64,000 nt of DNA, taken from positions 62,001-126,000 of the forward strand of contig NZ_OUMZ01000005.1 in assembly GCF_900327775.1 (NCBI RefSeq), given 5' to 3'. The notes beneath the pieces were generated by a model. The model was not told where the DNA came from and searched no databases. It saw only the letters and a list, made by a program, of their open reading frames with translations. This DNA comes from Roseovarius sp. EL26. Its GTDB lineage: Bacteria; Pseudomonadota; Alphaproteobacteria; Rhodobacterales; Rhodobacteraceae. Of the stretch, positions 19,274-28,213 are shown piece after piece; position 1 is the stretch's first letter, and each line of letters begins with the position of its first letter. The position numbers were made by a program, and so were the translations under genes.

Positions 19274-19858
19274 TCAGATTGCGCCGCAGCGCCGCAGTTG
19301 GGCGCGATAAGTCTCGCCTCTTTCTTGCACTGTTCCAGCCACCCGTACCAGCCAGGGCTTGCCCTGATAGCTTTGACGGGAATAGCCCGTGCGGCCCTCG
19401 TGATAGGCTAGATACTGGTTGCGGGTGTCATGCATCGAAATACCAAGCCGCTGATTGCTTTCAGCCATGTACCAGCCAATGAAATCAGCCGCATCACGGA
19501 TGTCATCGCGGCGTGCTGACCGGCTCCCGGTTGAGACTTTGTATTCATCCCAAGTACCGTCCAGCGCTTGACTGTACCCGAAGGCCGAGCTTTGTCGCCC
19601 CATCGGAATCACGCCCAGTGTAAACCGGTACGGCGTACGGGCATCTGAATCGAACTTGCTCTCTTGATAGATCGTCGCCATCTGGACATGTACTGGCACC
19701 CCCCAACGGCGCTCAGCCGCACGGAATGCGCGTTTGTATTCGGGGCGCTGGTCAAGGATCGTGCAAGCATTATCTAAACGACTAGGGGGGGTGTCATATC
19801 CACCACCACAAGCCGCAAGCACGGTCATTAACACTAGTGCGCGAAGCTTTCTGCTCAT
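19274..19858 (-). CDS. Lytic transglycosylase SLT-like lipoprotein
   Basis: 194 aa with a lipoprotein signal: positively charged start, hydrophobic stretch, lipobox LAAC with Cys at about 17. The SLT-like core follows: VPVHVQMATIYQESKFDSDARTP with the catalytic Glu in QESKF, then SSAFGYSQALDGTWDEY, and AYHEGRTGYSRQSY with the AYHEG element of the lysozyme-like fold. It probably cleaves murein glycan strands with anhydro-muramic acid formation, anchored in the inner or outer membrane. Confidence 0.85.
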   Translation of the reverse strand: MSRKLRALVLMTVLAACGGGYDTPPSRLDNACTILDQRPEYKRAFRAAERRWGVPVHVQMATIYQESKFDSDARTPYRFTLGVIPMGRQSSAFGYSQALDGTWDEYKVSTGSRSARRDDIRDAADFIGWYMAESNQRLGISMHDTRNQYLAYHEGRTGYSRQSYQGKPWLVRVAGTVQERGETYRAQLRRCGAI

Positions 19859-19948
19859 TTGCCTCTCGCTTTTTGATTTATTTTTTCTGCATTTTAACCG
19901 AAATAGGAGCCGGAGGGAATGTAAAATTTACCCTTTATGCTGGTGCTC

Positions 19949-20830
19949 TTATAGTAAAAACGCCAACAATACCGGCAATGCAATGACCGACATCAGGGTA
20001 GACACCATCACAAGTCCGGCAACGGCCTCGGAATCGGCCTGATACTTTTCCGCCAGCAGATATGATGTCACGGCAACCGGCGTTGCGGTTTGTAAAACCA
20101 ACACGCCAAAGGCCACTTGATCAAGTTGAAACCAGTGCCCGATCCCCCAGGCCACGATGACGCAGATCAGCAGTTTGATCAGGCTCAGAGCTGTGGCCAA
20201 TTTCAGACGTGCCGCCGATAGCCGTGCGATTGCCACGCCAAGTGTCATCAGCATCAAGGGTATGGCCATCTGTCCAATCAGATCCATCGTTCTGGTTACC
20301 ACCTGCGGGGTTTGCCACCCCTGCCACAGGAACAATGCGCCCAGCAATGTGGCCCCGATCATCGGCTCGCGCAGCATCTTGCCAAACGCTCCTTGTCCGG
20401 CGACCAGCCAGATGCCGACCGTAAAAGACAAGACTGCGCTGATTGCCAAGATGACAACCGCCATTTCCAAACCAGCCTGCCCAAACGCAAACAGCGCAAG
20501 CGGCAGGCCTAAATTTCCGGTGTTGCCAAAGGTCAGCGGCGCCAGATAAGTTTGCCGATCTAACTGCCCTAATCTGAGCAATACTGCGAAAATCAAAACG
20601 ATGGCCAAATGTGACGCAATTGAGGCAATGGACAACGTTTTGAGTGACGCAAGGTCAGCTTTTGACTGCATGAGCGCGGTGAATATCAGGCAAGGCACAG
20701 CAATCGTCATTGCCAGTCGTGTGATGAATTGTACTGGATAATCAAAGCCTAACTTGACCCAGATGTACCCAATGCCTGCGAGACAGAAGACCGGGGCAAC
20801 GATGTTGAGGACTGTTACGCTTAGGTTCAC
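19949..20830 (-). CDS. AEC (auxin efflux carrier) family transporter
   Basis: 293 aa, all membrane segments (eight to ten). A GTG start was chosen because AAAGGAA lies 8 bases upstream and the first transmembrane helix begins directly after it; the frame continues to 21040 without membrane character. Family marks: TRLAMTIAVPCLIFTAL in the first half, FGNTGNLGLPLALFAFG in the middle, and the C-terminal LLAEKYQADSEAVAGLVMVSTLMS. Such carriers move organic acids or related anions; the substrate here is unknown. Inner membrane. Confidence 0.85.
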   Translation of the reverse strand: MNLSVTVLNIVAPVFCLAGIGYIWVKLGFDYPVQFITRLAMTIAVPCLIFTALMQSKADLASLKTLSIASIASHLAIVLIFAVLLRLGQLDRQTYLAPLTFGNTGNLGLPLALFAFGQAGLEMAVVILAISAVLSFTVGIWLVAGQGAFGKMLREPMIGATLLGALFLWQGWQTPQVVTRTMDLIGQMAIPLMLMTLGVAIARLSAARLKLATALSLIKLLICVIVAWGIGHWFQLDQVAFGVLVLQTATPVAVTSYLLAEKYQADSEAVAGLVMVSTLMSVIALPVLLAFLL

Positions 20831-20915
20831 AGACTGTTTCCTTTGAAATGTGGCAAAAAGTTGGACAATACCTATCTGAGCAAGGTAAGTTGTTCGCAGT
20901 AAGGTTAGTATTGTT

Positions 20916-21242
20916 ATGTTGAAAACGCGTGCAAAATATTGTTTAGGGCAGGTTGTCCGCCATCGAAAACATCCTTTTCGTGGGGTGATTTTTGATGTTG
21001 ATCCAGAATTCTCAAATACTGAAGAGTGGTACAATAACATACCGGAAGAGGCCCGGCCTGACCGGTCACAGCCATTTTACCATCTTTTGGCGGAAAACGA
21101 GAAGAGCTATTACGTCGCCTATGTGAGTGAGCAAAACCTGGCAGCTGATTATTCCGGGCAGCCGGTCGATCATCCTGATATCCCAGATATGTTCGGTCCA
21201 TTCGAAGACGGGCACTATCCGCTTCACTTCGATATGAACTGA
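20916..21242 (+). CDS. hspQ: Heat shock protein HspQ
   Basis: 108 aa, full length for HspQ/YccV. Family motifs KYCLGQVVRHRKHPFRGVIFDVDPEF, then EEWYNNIPEEARPDRSQPFYHLL and YVAYVSEQNL. In enteric bacteria HspQ binds hemimethylated DNA in vitro and stimulates Lon-dependent turnover. Short gene on its own, divergent from the AEC transporter (85 bp apart). Confidence 0.93.
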   Translation: MLKTRAKYCLGQVVRHRKHPFRGVIFDVDPEFSNTEEWYNNIPEEARPDRSQPFYHLLAENEKSYYVAYVSEQNLAADYSGQPVDHPDIPDMFGPFEDGHYPLHFDMN

Positions 21243-21248
21243 AGCTGC

Positions 21249-21268
21249 GGGTGGCGCAACGGCCACCC
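21249..21268. terminator. Hairpin between hspQ and the gamma-glutamyltransferase gene
   Basis: 7-bp stem GGGTGGC / GCCACCC with a 6-base loop in the 33-bp space between the convergent stop codons; on the + strand it is followed by CGTTTCTT. Confidence 0.5.
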
Positions 21269-21275
21269 ACGTTTC

Positions 21276-22853
21276 TTAATATCCCAAAGCACAACCATCT
21301 TTGCGCGGATCACTGCCGCCCTCCAATACACCGTCAGGGCGTATTTGGATGGCCTGCGCCCCGCCAAGGGCGTCGCCTGGTGTGACGACATCATGCCCGA
21401 GATCAACAAGTGCCTGACGGGTTTGGGCGTCATAGCCACGTTCCATTTTGAGCTGACCATTGTCTGAGAAACAGCGTGGCGCGTCGATTGCGCTTTGTGG
21501 GTCCATTCCAAAATCATGCAAGTTCGTCACAAACCGAGCATGGCCGCAGGGTTGATAGGCCCCGCCCATCACACCAAAAGGCATGCGAATGCGCCCGTTT
21601 TCGCGCAGCATTCCGGGAATGATTGTGTGCATTGGGCGTTTGCTGCCACCAAATTCATTGGGGTGGCCCTGCTCAAGGGTGAAGCCCGCTCCACGATTCT
21701 GCATCAAGATGCCGAACTTTTCCGAGGCGATGCCAGATCCGAATCCATGAAAGATTGAATAGATCAAGGATACCGCCATGCCGTCACGGTCAACCACGGT
21801 AATATAAATCGTATCGCGATGCACCGCTTCACTGATTGGCGCTGCAGCGGGCATGGCTTTGCCCGGATTTATGAGGGCTGCCAGAGACTGCGCCGTCTCC
21901 ATGGACAGCATATGATCAAGTCGCGCGGTGTGATCGGGATCGGCGATAAACCGGTTGCGGGCGTCATAAGCCAGCTTGGTGGCTTCGGCTTCGAGATGCG
22001 CGCGCTCAGCCCCAAAAGGGTCCATCGCAGCAATATCGAACTGCGCCAGAATGTTGAGCAGCAAAATCGCTGTCGCGCCCTGACCATTGGGCGGGTGTTC
22101 GACCAGCTCGGCCGTTTTGTAGGTGCCAGACACAGGTTGGGTATAGTCACAACTTTGATCCGCAAAATCGGCCATCGTGTGCGCCCCGCCCAATGCAGTC
22201 AGGGCGGCACACATATCTTCAGCAATCTCACCTTCGTAAAAGGCACGTTGACCGTCTTTGGCGATGCGGCGCAGAACCTCGGCTTGTCCGGGCGCGCGGA
22301 AAATCTGCCCCATCTGCAAAGGTTGCCCTGCATCCGAATAGTGCAAAAGGCCGTGCCCTTGCAAAACATGGCTTGCATGCTGCAGGTCGGCACCAACTCG
22401 CGCCGCGATTGGCACGCCTGTTTCAGCGTAATGGATTGCCGGGGCCAGAATGGCATCAAGGCCCAATACGCCGTGGTCCTCGCTCAACTGGCAAAAAGCA
22501 TCGATCGCGCCGGGTATGGTAACAGCATCAGCAGAATAGGGCGGCACCACATCCAGATCGCGGGCACGCAGCGTGGCGGATCTTGCCGCCGCAGGTGCCC
22601 GACCCGAGCCATTGAGCGCCTGAATGTCATCGCTGCCGGGTTTGTTGAACAAGACAAAGCAGTCGCCACCGATCCCGGTCATCTGTGGCTCGCAAATGCC
22701 CAGCAAAACAGCCCCTGCAATGGCTGCGTCAACCGCATTGCCCCCGCGTGATAGGATGTCAATCGCCACTTTTGCGGCCAAAGGGTGGGACGTGGCGCAC
22801 ATGCCATTCGTGGCCAACACGGGTGACCTGCCGGGAAAGTGAAAGTCGCGCAT
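21276..22853 (-). CDS. Gamma-glutamyltransferase family protein
   Basis: 525 aa. N-terminal MCATSHPLAAKVAIDILSRGGNAVDAAIA is the family signature. The nucleophile threonine of autoprocessing lies in the RDTIYITVVDRDGMAVSL segment, about residue 340, and GSGIASEKFGILMQNRGAG follows as the oxyanion/substrate loop region. These enzymes split or transfer gamma-glutamyl groups, as from glutathione. No clear signal peptide at the N-terminus, so it may be cytosolic, as for the GGT-like proteins of this group rather than classical periplasmic GGT. It could act on other gamma-glutamyl or cephalosporin-type amides. Confidence 0.87.
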   Translation of the reverse strand: MRDFHFPGRSPVLATNGMCATSHPLAAKVAIDILSRGGNAVDAAIAGAVLLGICEPQMTGIGGDCFVLFNKPGSDDIQALNGSGRAPAAARSATLRARDLDVVPPYSADAVTIPGAIDAFCQLSEDHGVLGLDAILAPAIHYAETGVPIAARVGADLQHASHVLQGHGLLHYSDAGQPLQMGQIFRAPGQAEVLRRIAKDGQRAFYEGEIAEDMCAALTALGGAHTMADFADQSCDYTQPVSGTYKTAELVEHPPNGQGATAILLLNILAQFDIAAMDPFGAERAHLEAEATKLAYDARNRFIADPDHTARLDHMLSMETAQSLAALINPGKAMPAAAPISEAVHRDTIYITVVDRDGMAVSLIYSIFHGFGSGIASEKFGILMQNRGAGFTLEQGHPNEFGGSKRPMHTIIPGMLRENGRIRMPFGVMGGAYQPCGHARFVTNLHDFGMDPQSAIDAPRCFSDNGQLKMERGYDAQTRQALVDLGHDVVTPGDALGGAQAIQIRPDGVLEGGSDPRKDGCALGY

Positions 22854-23069
22854 GTGGTCTCCTGTCTCTGATCTGGTCAGACACTAGGACGCCCTTAAGC
22901 GATTGCCAATTGTTCGGGGGTAAATATCTCGGCACCACGCGCTGGGTGGGGGCTGTTCCGCGCGGCGCCGAGAGAAGCTATTTCCAGCTACAGGGCTTAA
23001 CTGACAGCGGAATTCGGCGGTTTTTCGTGTAGAATTAGGCGAATTTGCGGTTTTCATCGCGGGTCAGAC

Positions 23070-23552
23070 TCATTCCGTGCCACATTTGAAACCCAATGAC
23101 AGTGAATTTTTACCTGCTTCGCGGTGATAGCGGACGGACTGTGTTTGTGAAAAAATAAGGAACCAGCCAAAACCACCTTCGGGCAGATCGTCTAACGCTA
23201 CATTCAGGTCAGGTAAGTTACCGTTGGGAAGGGTTTCATCCGGAAAGGGTACACCGGCGTCACTCAAGGTCACATGTAACTGCTGTGATGTTAGGGTCAG
23301 ATCTGCCCAAAGGGGTTTCTTCCGGACGCTACGCTCAGCCGTTTCAGCATAGGCATGTTCGACGATATTGTTGATCGCTTCGGCCAACACCAGCTCGACC
23401 GTGGAAATGATGTCGCCGGGCTGGTTGTTATGGGTCAGCCATTGTGTGACCTGCTGCAATATGTCCCGCGTTCCGGTCTCTGTTGCAGAGCCATCTATGC
23501 GTATCGTCAGCGGAGGGCGATCAGATGCGGTTGAAATGATATGGCCTGACAA
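23070..23552 (-). CDS. Anti-sigma regulatory factor, RsbW-like ATPase-kinase
   Basis: 160 aa of the GHKL ATPase family. N-box ELVLAEAINNIVEHAYAE at about 53-70, and the G-box PEGGFGWFLIFSQT near 124-137. Proteins of this kind bind a sigma factor or a response partner and phosphorylate an STAS-domain antagonist. The STAS gene lies directly upstream (15 bp) on the same strand, which supports a partner-switching pair. No sigma factor or PP2C phosphatase gene is present nearby, so the output is not visible. Confidence 0.85.
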   Translation of the reverse strand: MSGHIISTASDRPPLTIRIDGSATETGTRDILQQVTQWLTHNNQPGDIISTVELVLAEAINNIVEHAYAETAERSVRKKPLWADLTLTSQQLHVTLSDAGVPFPDETLPNGNLPDLNVALDDLPEGGFGWFLIFSQTQSVRYHREAGKNSLSLGFKCGTE

Positions 23553-23567
23553 GAGTGATCCCTTTCT

Positions 23568-23903
23568 TCAGCCAGCCGCTTGCGACGTGAAAGGTGCTGC
23601 ACTGTCATGGATGGTAAAGATTTTGTCCATCCGGGTCAGCTGAAACACCTTTGCGACGTCTGCTGTCAGCCCTGCCAGATCCAATTGTTTTGACGTGCCA
23701 AAATGTTTTTTGACGGCGACAATCGCACCCAGTCCGCTGGAATCGACAAATGCAACCTGTGACAAGTCCAGCACGACATGCGACGGGCTGTCCTCGGTCA
23801 GGCTGCGCATCTCATCTTTGAACTGTATGGCCGCGGCGGCATCAATCCTTGTCTCATTGACGGTGACGATATTGACGTTACTTCTAATCTGACTGTCCAG
23901 TTT
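23568..23903 (-). CDS. STAS-domain anti-anti-sigma factor
   Basis: 111 aa. Start at the ATG with GAGG a few bases upstream; an earlier ATG at 23936 has no such site. VNETRIDAAAAIQFKDEM starts the fold and VVLDLSQVAFVDSSGLGAIVAV carries the phosphorylatable serine of the DSSGLG motif near residue 55. Unphosphorylated, it should bind the neighbouring RsbW-like kinase and release its target. First gene of the two-gene operon. Confidence 0.9.
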   Translation of the reverse strand, partial: KLDSQIRSNVNIVTVNETRIDAAAAIQFKDEMRSLTEDSPSHVVLDLSQVAFVDSSGLGAIVAVKKHFGTSKQLDLAGLTADVAKVFQLTRMDKIFTIHDSAAPFTSQAAG

Positions 23904-23998
23904 CATGGGGCCCTCTGCCTTTGGCTCGTAATCCATGACAATCTATAGCGTATTGGTTACGATTTCGTATCTGACCAACAAGCCGAACAGGAGACGCT

Positions 23999-25171
23999 AT
24001 GAAAGAGGTCATCATCGCCGGTGCCGCTCGCACACCAATGGGCGGGTTTCAGGGGGATTTCTCCAGCGTTTCGGCCCCTGAGTTAGGGGGCGCGGCCATG
24101 GCTGCTGCGCTCAAAGACGCACACACGCAGACAGTGGATGAGGTTCTGATGGGCTGTGTTTTGCCCGCAGGTCAGGGGCAAGCCCCTGCGCGCCAGGCCG
24201 GCTTTCACGCAGGGCTGGGCGATGATGTGCCTGCCACCACGCTTAATAAAATGTGCGGCTCGGGCATGAAGGTGGCGATGATAGCATTCGATCAGATTGC
24301 GTTGGGGCATGCTGACACGATGATTGCGGGTGGTATGGAAAGCATGTCCAACGCGCCATATCTGCTGCCAAACATGCGCGGCGGGGCGCGGATTGGCCAT
24401 ACAGGCGCACAGGATCATATGTTTCTGGATGGGCTTGAGGACGCCTACGACAAAGGCCGCCTGATGGGCACCTTTGCCGAAGACTGCGCCGAAAAATATC
24501 AATTCACCCGAGAGGCGCAGGATGAATACGCCCTCGGATCTCTTGCAGGTGCGTTGCAGGCGCAGACATCGGGTGCATTTGATAGAGAAATCGCACCAGT
24601 CACATTCCAAACCCGCAAGGGCGAGGTCACAATCACCGAAGACGAGCAACCCGGCAAAGCCCGGCCAGATAAGATTCCGCAATTGAAACCTGCGTTTCGC
24701 AAGGATGGCACGGTGACGGCGGCCAATGCATCGTCCATTTCAGACGGCGCAGCGGCACTGGTTTTGACCTCGCGAGACGCCGCACAGGCGCAAGGTCTGA
24801 ACATTCGCGCCCGGATCATGGGGCATGCCAGCCACGCGCAGGCCCCCGGTTGGTTTACGACGGCCCCAGTGCCTGCCGCGCAAAAGCTGCTGGCAAATCT
24901 GGGGTGGACCACCAAAGATGTAGATCTGTGGGAAGTGAACGAGGCCTTCGCCGTTGTTCCTATGGCCTTCATGCATGAAATGAACCTGCCGCGCGACCGG
25001 GTGAACGTGAACGGTGGAGCCTGCGCGCTGGGTCATCCTATCGGGGCCAGCGGCGCGCGGATCATGGTAACCTTGCTCAATGCATTGGAAAAACGCGGGC
25101 TCAAACGCGGGGTTGCGGCTATCTGTATCGGTGGTGGCGAAGGCACGGCCATCGCGATCGAGCGCGCCTGA
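23999..25171 (+). CDS. Acetyl-CoA acetyltransferase (thiolase)
   Basis: 390 aa, full thiolase II length. Active-site Cys in LNKMCGSGMKVAMIA near residue 88, His in WEVNEAFAVVPMAF near 324-330, and the second Cys with the GGACALGHPIGASGAR and GVAAICIGGGEGTA motifs at the C-terminus. It condenses two acetyl-CoA to acetoacetyl-CoA, or acts in reverse in degradation. No PHB or beta-oxidation partner is adjacent, so biosynthetic versus degradative use is open. Cytosolic. Confidence 0.92.
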   Translation: MKEVIIAGAARTPMGGFQGDFSSVSAPELGGAAMAAALKDAHTQTVDEVLMGCVLPAGQGQAPARQAGFHAGLGDDVPATTLNKMCGSGMKVAMIAFDQIALGHADTMIAGGMESMSNAPYLLPNMRGGARIGHTGAQDHMFLDGLEDAYDKGRLMGTFAEDCAEKYQFTREAQDEYALGSLAGALQAQTSGAFDREIAPVTFQTRKGEVTITEDEQPGKARPDKIPQLKPAFRKDGTVTAANASSISDGAAALVLTSRDAAQAQGLNIRARIMGHASHAQAPGWFTTAPVPAAQKLLANLGWTTKDVDLWEVNEAFAVVPMAFMHEMNLPRDRVNVNGGACALGHPIGASGARIMVTLLNALEKRGLKRGVAAICIGGGEGTAIAIERA

Positions 25172-25300
25172 TCTGCATTTCAGACACGAAACGGAGCCTA
25201 TTCACCGCTCTGTGACAGTTTGCGCGGCGAATCCGCTTTAATAAGCCAGCTTGCTGGGTTAAGAGCAGCGCGTTTAAACGCAAAAAAAAGGATTCCCGAG

Positions 25301-26323
25301 ATGGGGTACAAAGTCGCTGTCGTTGGCGCCACCGGTAACGTGGGCCGCGAAATGCTGAACATTCTGGACGAGCGCCAGTTTCCTGTGGACGAAATTGTGG
25401 CTCTGGCCAGCCGTCGTTCACTGGGCACGGAAATCAGCTTTGGCGATCGAACTTTGACCACGAAGGATCTGGAAACTTTTGATTTCACGGGCTGGGATAT
25501 GGCGTTGTTTGCGATCGGTTCCGACGCGACCAAAACATTTGCCCCCAAAGCCGCGGCAGCGGGCTGCGTTGTGATCGATAACTCATCCCTTTACCGCTAT
25601 GATCCTGATGTTCCACTGGTCGTGCCAGAAGTGAACCCGGAAGCGGTCGAACTGTATAGCAAGAAAAACATCATCGCCAACCCCAACTGCTCAACCGCGC
25701 AGATGGTTGTGGCGCTGAAGCCGTTGCATGACCGCGCGACCATCAAGCGCGTTGTTGTTTCGACCTACCAGTCAGTATCGGGTTCGGGCAAAGACGCGAT
25801 TGATGAGCTGTGGGATCAGACCAAGGCTGTTTACAACCCAACGCAGGAAGTGCCGCCAAAGGTTTACCCAAAGCAGATCGCCTTCAACGTGATCCCTCAT
25901 ATCGATGTGTTCCTCGATTCTGGTGAGACCAAAGAAGAATGGAAAATGGTCGCTGAGACCAAAAAGATCGTCGATCCTAAAATCAAAGTGACCGCCACTT
26001 GTGTGCGTGTGCCGGTCTTTGTTGGCCACTCTGAAGCTGTGAACATCGAATTCGAAGAGTTCCTCGACGAAGACGAAGCCCGCGATATCCTGCGCGAAGC
26101 GCCGGGCATCATGGTGATCGATAAGCGTGAAGATGGCGGCTATGTCACACCGGTTGAATGTGTTGGTGACTTCGCCACATTCATCAGCCGCATCCGGCAG
26201 GACAGCACGATCGAAAACGGCCTGAACCTGTGGTGCGTTTCGGACAACCTGCGCAAGGGTGCTGCCCTGAATGCGGTTCAGATCGCCGAAACTCTGGGCA
26301 AACGCGTTCTGAAAAAAGGCTGA
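25301..26323 (+). CDS. asd: Aspartate-semialdehyde dehydrogenase
   Basis: 340 aa. Start at ATG behind AAAAGGAT; the frame extends upstream to 25220 without homologous character. NADP-binding VAVVGATGNVGREMLNIL at 5-22, the active-site Cys in ANPNCSTAQMV near 131, catalytic His in RVPVFVGHSEAVN near 241. Reduces aspartyl phosphate to aspartate semialdehyde for lysine, threonine, methionine and diaminopimelate synthesis. Its codon use (strong preference for CTG, GGT, ATC) suggests high expression. Followed by a clear terminator. Confidence 0.96.
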   Translation: MGYKVAVVGATGNVGREMLNILDERQFPVDEIVALASRRSLGTEISFGDRTLTTKDLETFDFTGWDMALFAIGSDATKTFAPKAAAAGCVVIDNSSLYRYDPDVPLVVPEVNPEAVELYSKKNIIANPNCSTAQMVVALKPLHDRATIKRVVVSTYQSVSGSGKDAIDELWDQTKAVYNPTQEVPPKVYPKQIAFNVIPHIDVFLDSGETKEEWKMVAETKKIVDPKIKVTATCVRVPVFVGHSEAVNIEFEEFLDEDEARDILREAPGIMVIDKREDGGYVTPVECVGDFATFISRIRQDSTIENGLNLWCVSDNLRKGAALNAVQIAETLGKRVLKKG

Positions 26324-26347
26324 TTGAGCCATCTTAGACTATACAAC

Positions 26348-26370
26348 CGGGCGCTCTATTGGGGCGCCCG
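26348..26370 (+). terminator. Terminator of asd
   Basis: 7-bp stem CGGGCGC / GCGCCCG with a 9-base loop, followed by ATTTG, 25 bp after the asd stop codon. Confidence 0.6.
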
Positions 26371-26509
26371 ATTTGCGTTCACCTTGTGAAATTTCTATGA
26401 AATCCCTGCGAAACCAATGGCGTAAATCCGCACATTGTTCGATGATCTGCTTGCTATTGCGCCCCTGCGTATTTGATACTTTGCCCAATGAAAGCAGGAG
26501 AAAATAATA

Positions 26510-28147
26510 ATGCGGTATTTCATGGCGGGGCTGGCTTTGTTGCCCACATCCCTATGGGCCGAGGACATCCTATTGCAAAGCGATGTGAGCGCGGTAACGC
26601 TTTATCCCGGCGGTGCGACGATCACGCGAGAGGTGCCATTTACCGTTAATGAGGGGCAGCATCAGCTTATCCTAAGCGACCTGCCGCGTACAACGCCATT
26701 ACATTCGGTGCGTGTTGCAGTGGACGGTGCGCGTATGGGCAGCGTCAGTGCGCGCAATGATTTTGTCATCCCGCGTGATGATAAAACAGATGCGGCCCTT
26801 CAGGCGGCCGAAGATAAGGTCGAACAGTTAGAACAAGATATGCGCAAAGGCCTTGCAGGGATCGAACGGATTCGGCTTGAAGCTGAGGCGGCCCGTGCCA
26901 AGATCACGTTCCTCAATCAAATGGGTGATAACGAAGGTATCGCCAACATGGATGCGACGGCCTTGCGCGATCTCATCGGAGTTGTCGGGGATGAAACACT
27001 GTCTGCTCTGCAAGCGGCACAAGACGCCGACTACCGCGCCGACACAGCCAAAGAAGGCCTGCAAGACCTGCACCTCGAGCTGGAAAAAGCCCGCGCCGAA
27101 TTACGCGCGCTAGTCCCCGAAGTGGAGGAGCGCGCTATGCTGGCCATCGCCGTGGATGCCGCAGAGGCGGGCGAGGGGTCAGTGACCGTGACCTACAACA
27201 TCCAGCAGGCGGCATGGCAGCCTGTCTATGATTTGCATCTTGCCCGTGACACAGGTGCGCTTGCTTTGGAACGCGGTGCCTTCATTCAACAAAGCACCGG
27301 CGAGAATTGGGAAGATGTCGTGCTGACACTCTCCACCGTGCGCCCGTCAGAGCAAACCACCCCAAGCGAGGTTTGGCCTTGGTTGCGTCGCATCTTTGAT
27401 CCTGAACAATTGCAGCGTCGGTCCAAGACCGCTGTCGAAGAGGCTGATATGGGGGCGTTCTCGGGTCAGGTGATGGCTGAACCTGCGTTCGATGTTGCCG
27501 AGGCGGTTGTTGCTACGGCGGCCTTCGATGGGCTCGCTGTGTCCTACCAATATCCCCAGCCAGTCTCGATCGCTTCGGGGGCTGATCGTCTGCGTGTCAC
27601 CCTTGGCACGCTTGAAACTAAGGCTGAATTGGTCGCACAGGCGGTACCGCTCAGCGATCAGACTGCCTACCTTATGGCGAGTTTCGGCAATGATACCGGA
27701 GAGCTGATCCTGCCCTCGAACGAGGCGAATTTCTATCTCGATGGCCGTTTCATTGGACGACGGTATCTTGATCTGATCCCGGCGGGTGGCGAAGCGGATC
27801 TGTCCTTTGGCCCGATCGACGGCCTGCGTTTGACCCGCACCGTGCTGGATCGCAATGAAGGTGATCAGGGTGTGTTCACTCGCTCAAACGCGTTCACCGA
27901 AGAGGTGCGCATTGAGGTGGAAAACCTGACCGGTGAAAATTGGTCACTGCGCCTGCTGGACCGTGTGCCATACTCAGAACAGGAAGACCTTGAGATCGAA
28001 TGGAAGGCTACCCCAAAGCCGACCGAGGCTGATTATGACAACAAACGCGGCGTTCTGGCGTGGGAGTTTGACCTGCCTGCTGGGCAAACACAGAGCATCT
28101 CACTTGAGCACAGCATCGACTGGCCAGATGGGCAGATTTTACAGTGA
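26510..28147 (+). CDS. MuiA-like exported protein (DUF4140/DUF4139)
   Basis: 545 aa with a signal peptide (MRYFMAGLALLPTSLWA, cleavage after about 17). DUF4140-type N-terminal part: SAVTLYPGGATITREVPF. A coiled coil of about residues 90-145, rich in Glu, Ala, Lys and Arg, leads to the DUF4139 part, which starts at VTYNIQQAAWQPVYDLHL and holds the long beta-rich C-terminus. The family name comes from a mucoidy-inhibitor homologue; the biochemical role is not established. Periplasmic or outer-membrane facing. RBS AGGAG is 9 bases ahead of the ATG. Confidence 0.87.
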   Translation: MRYFMAGLALLPTSLWAEDILLQSDVSAVTLYPGGATITREVPFTVNEGQHQLILSDLPRTTPLHSVRVAVDGARMGSVSARNDFVIPRDDKTDAALQAAEDKVEQLEQDMRKGLAGIERIRLEAEAARAKITFLNQMGDNEGIANMDATALRDLIGVVGDETLSALQAAQDADYRADTAKEGLQDLHLELEKARAELRALVPEVEERAMLAIAVDAAEAGEGSVTVTYNIQQAAWQPVYDLHLARDTGALALERGAFIQQSTGENWEDVVLTLSTVRPSEQTTPSEVWPWLRRIFDPEQLQRRSKTAVEEADMGAFSGQVMAEPAFDVAEAVVATAAFDGLAVSYQYPQPVSIASGADRLRVTLGTLETKAELVAQAVPLSDQTAYLMASFGNDTGELILPSNEANFYLDGRFIGRRYLDLIPAGGEADLSFGPIDGLRLTRTVLDRNEGDQGVFTRSNAFTEEVRIEVENLTGENWSLRLLDRVPYSEQEDLEIEWKATPKPTEADYDNKRGVLAWEFDLPAGQTQSISLEHSIDWPDGQILQ

Positions 28148-28161
28148 TATCTTAAATAGAA

Positions 28162-28191
28162 ACTGCGCCTCGGATGTATCCGTGGCGCAGT
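28162..28191. terminator. Hairpin between convergent MuiA-like and carbonic anhydrase genes
   Basis: 8-bp arms ACTGCGCC / GGCGCAGT with a nested CGGAT / ATCCG stem. No long T-run; probably acts for both convergent genes. Confidence 0.45.
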
Positions 28192-28213
28192 ATGCTAGCC
28201 GTGTGGAATTTGG

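Noticed and set aside
21819..22751. 310-codon + strand frame inside the gamma-glutamyltransferase gene
   Set aside because: Longest shadow frame in the window, but no motif and the minus strand encodes a full GGT.
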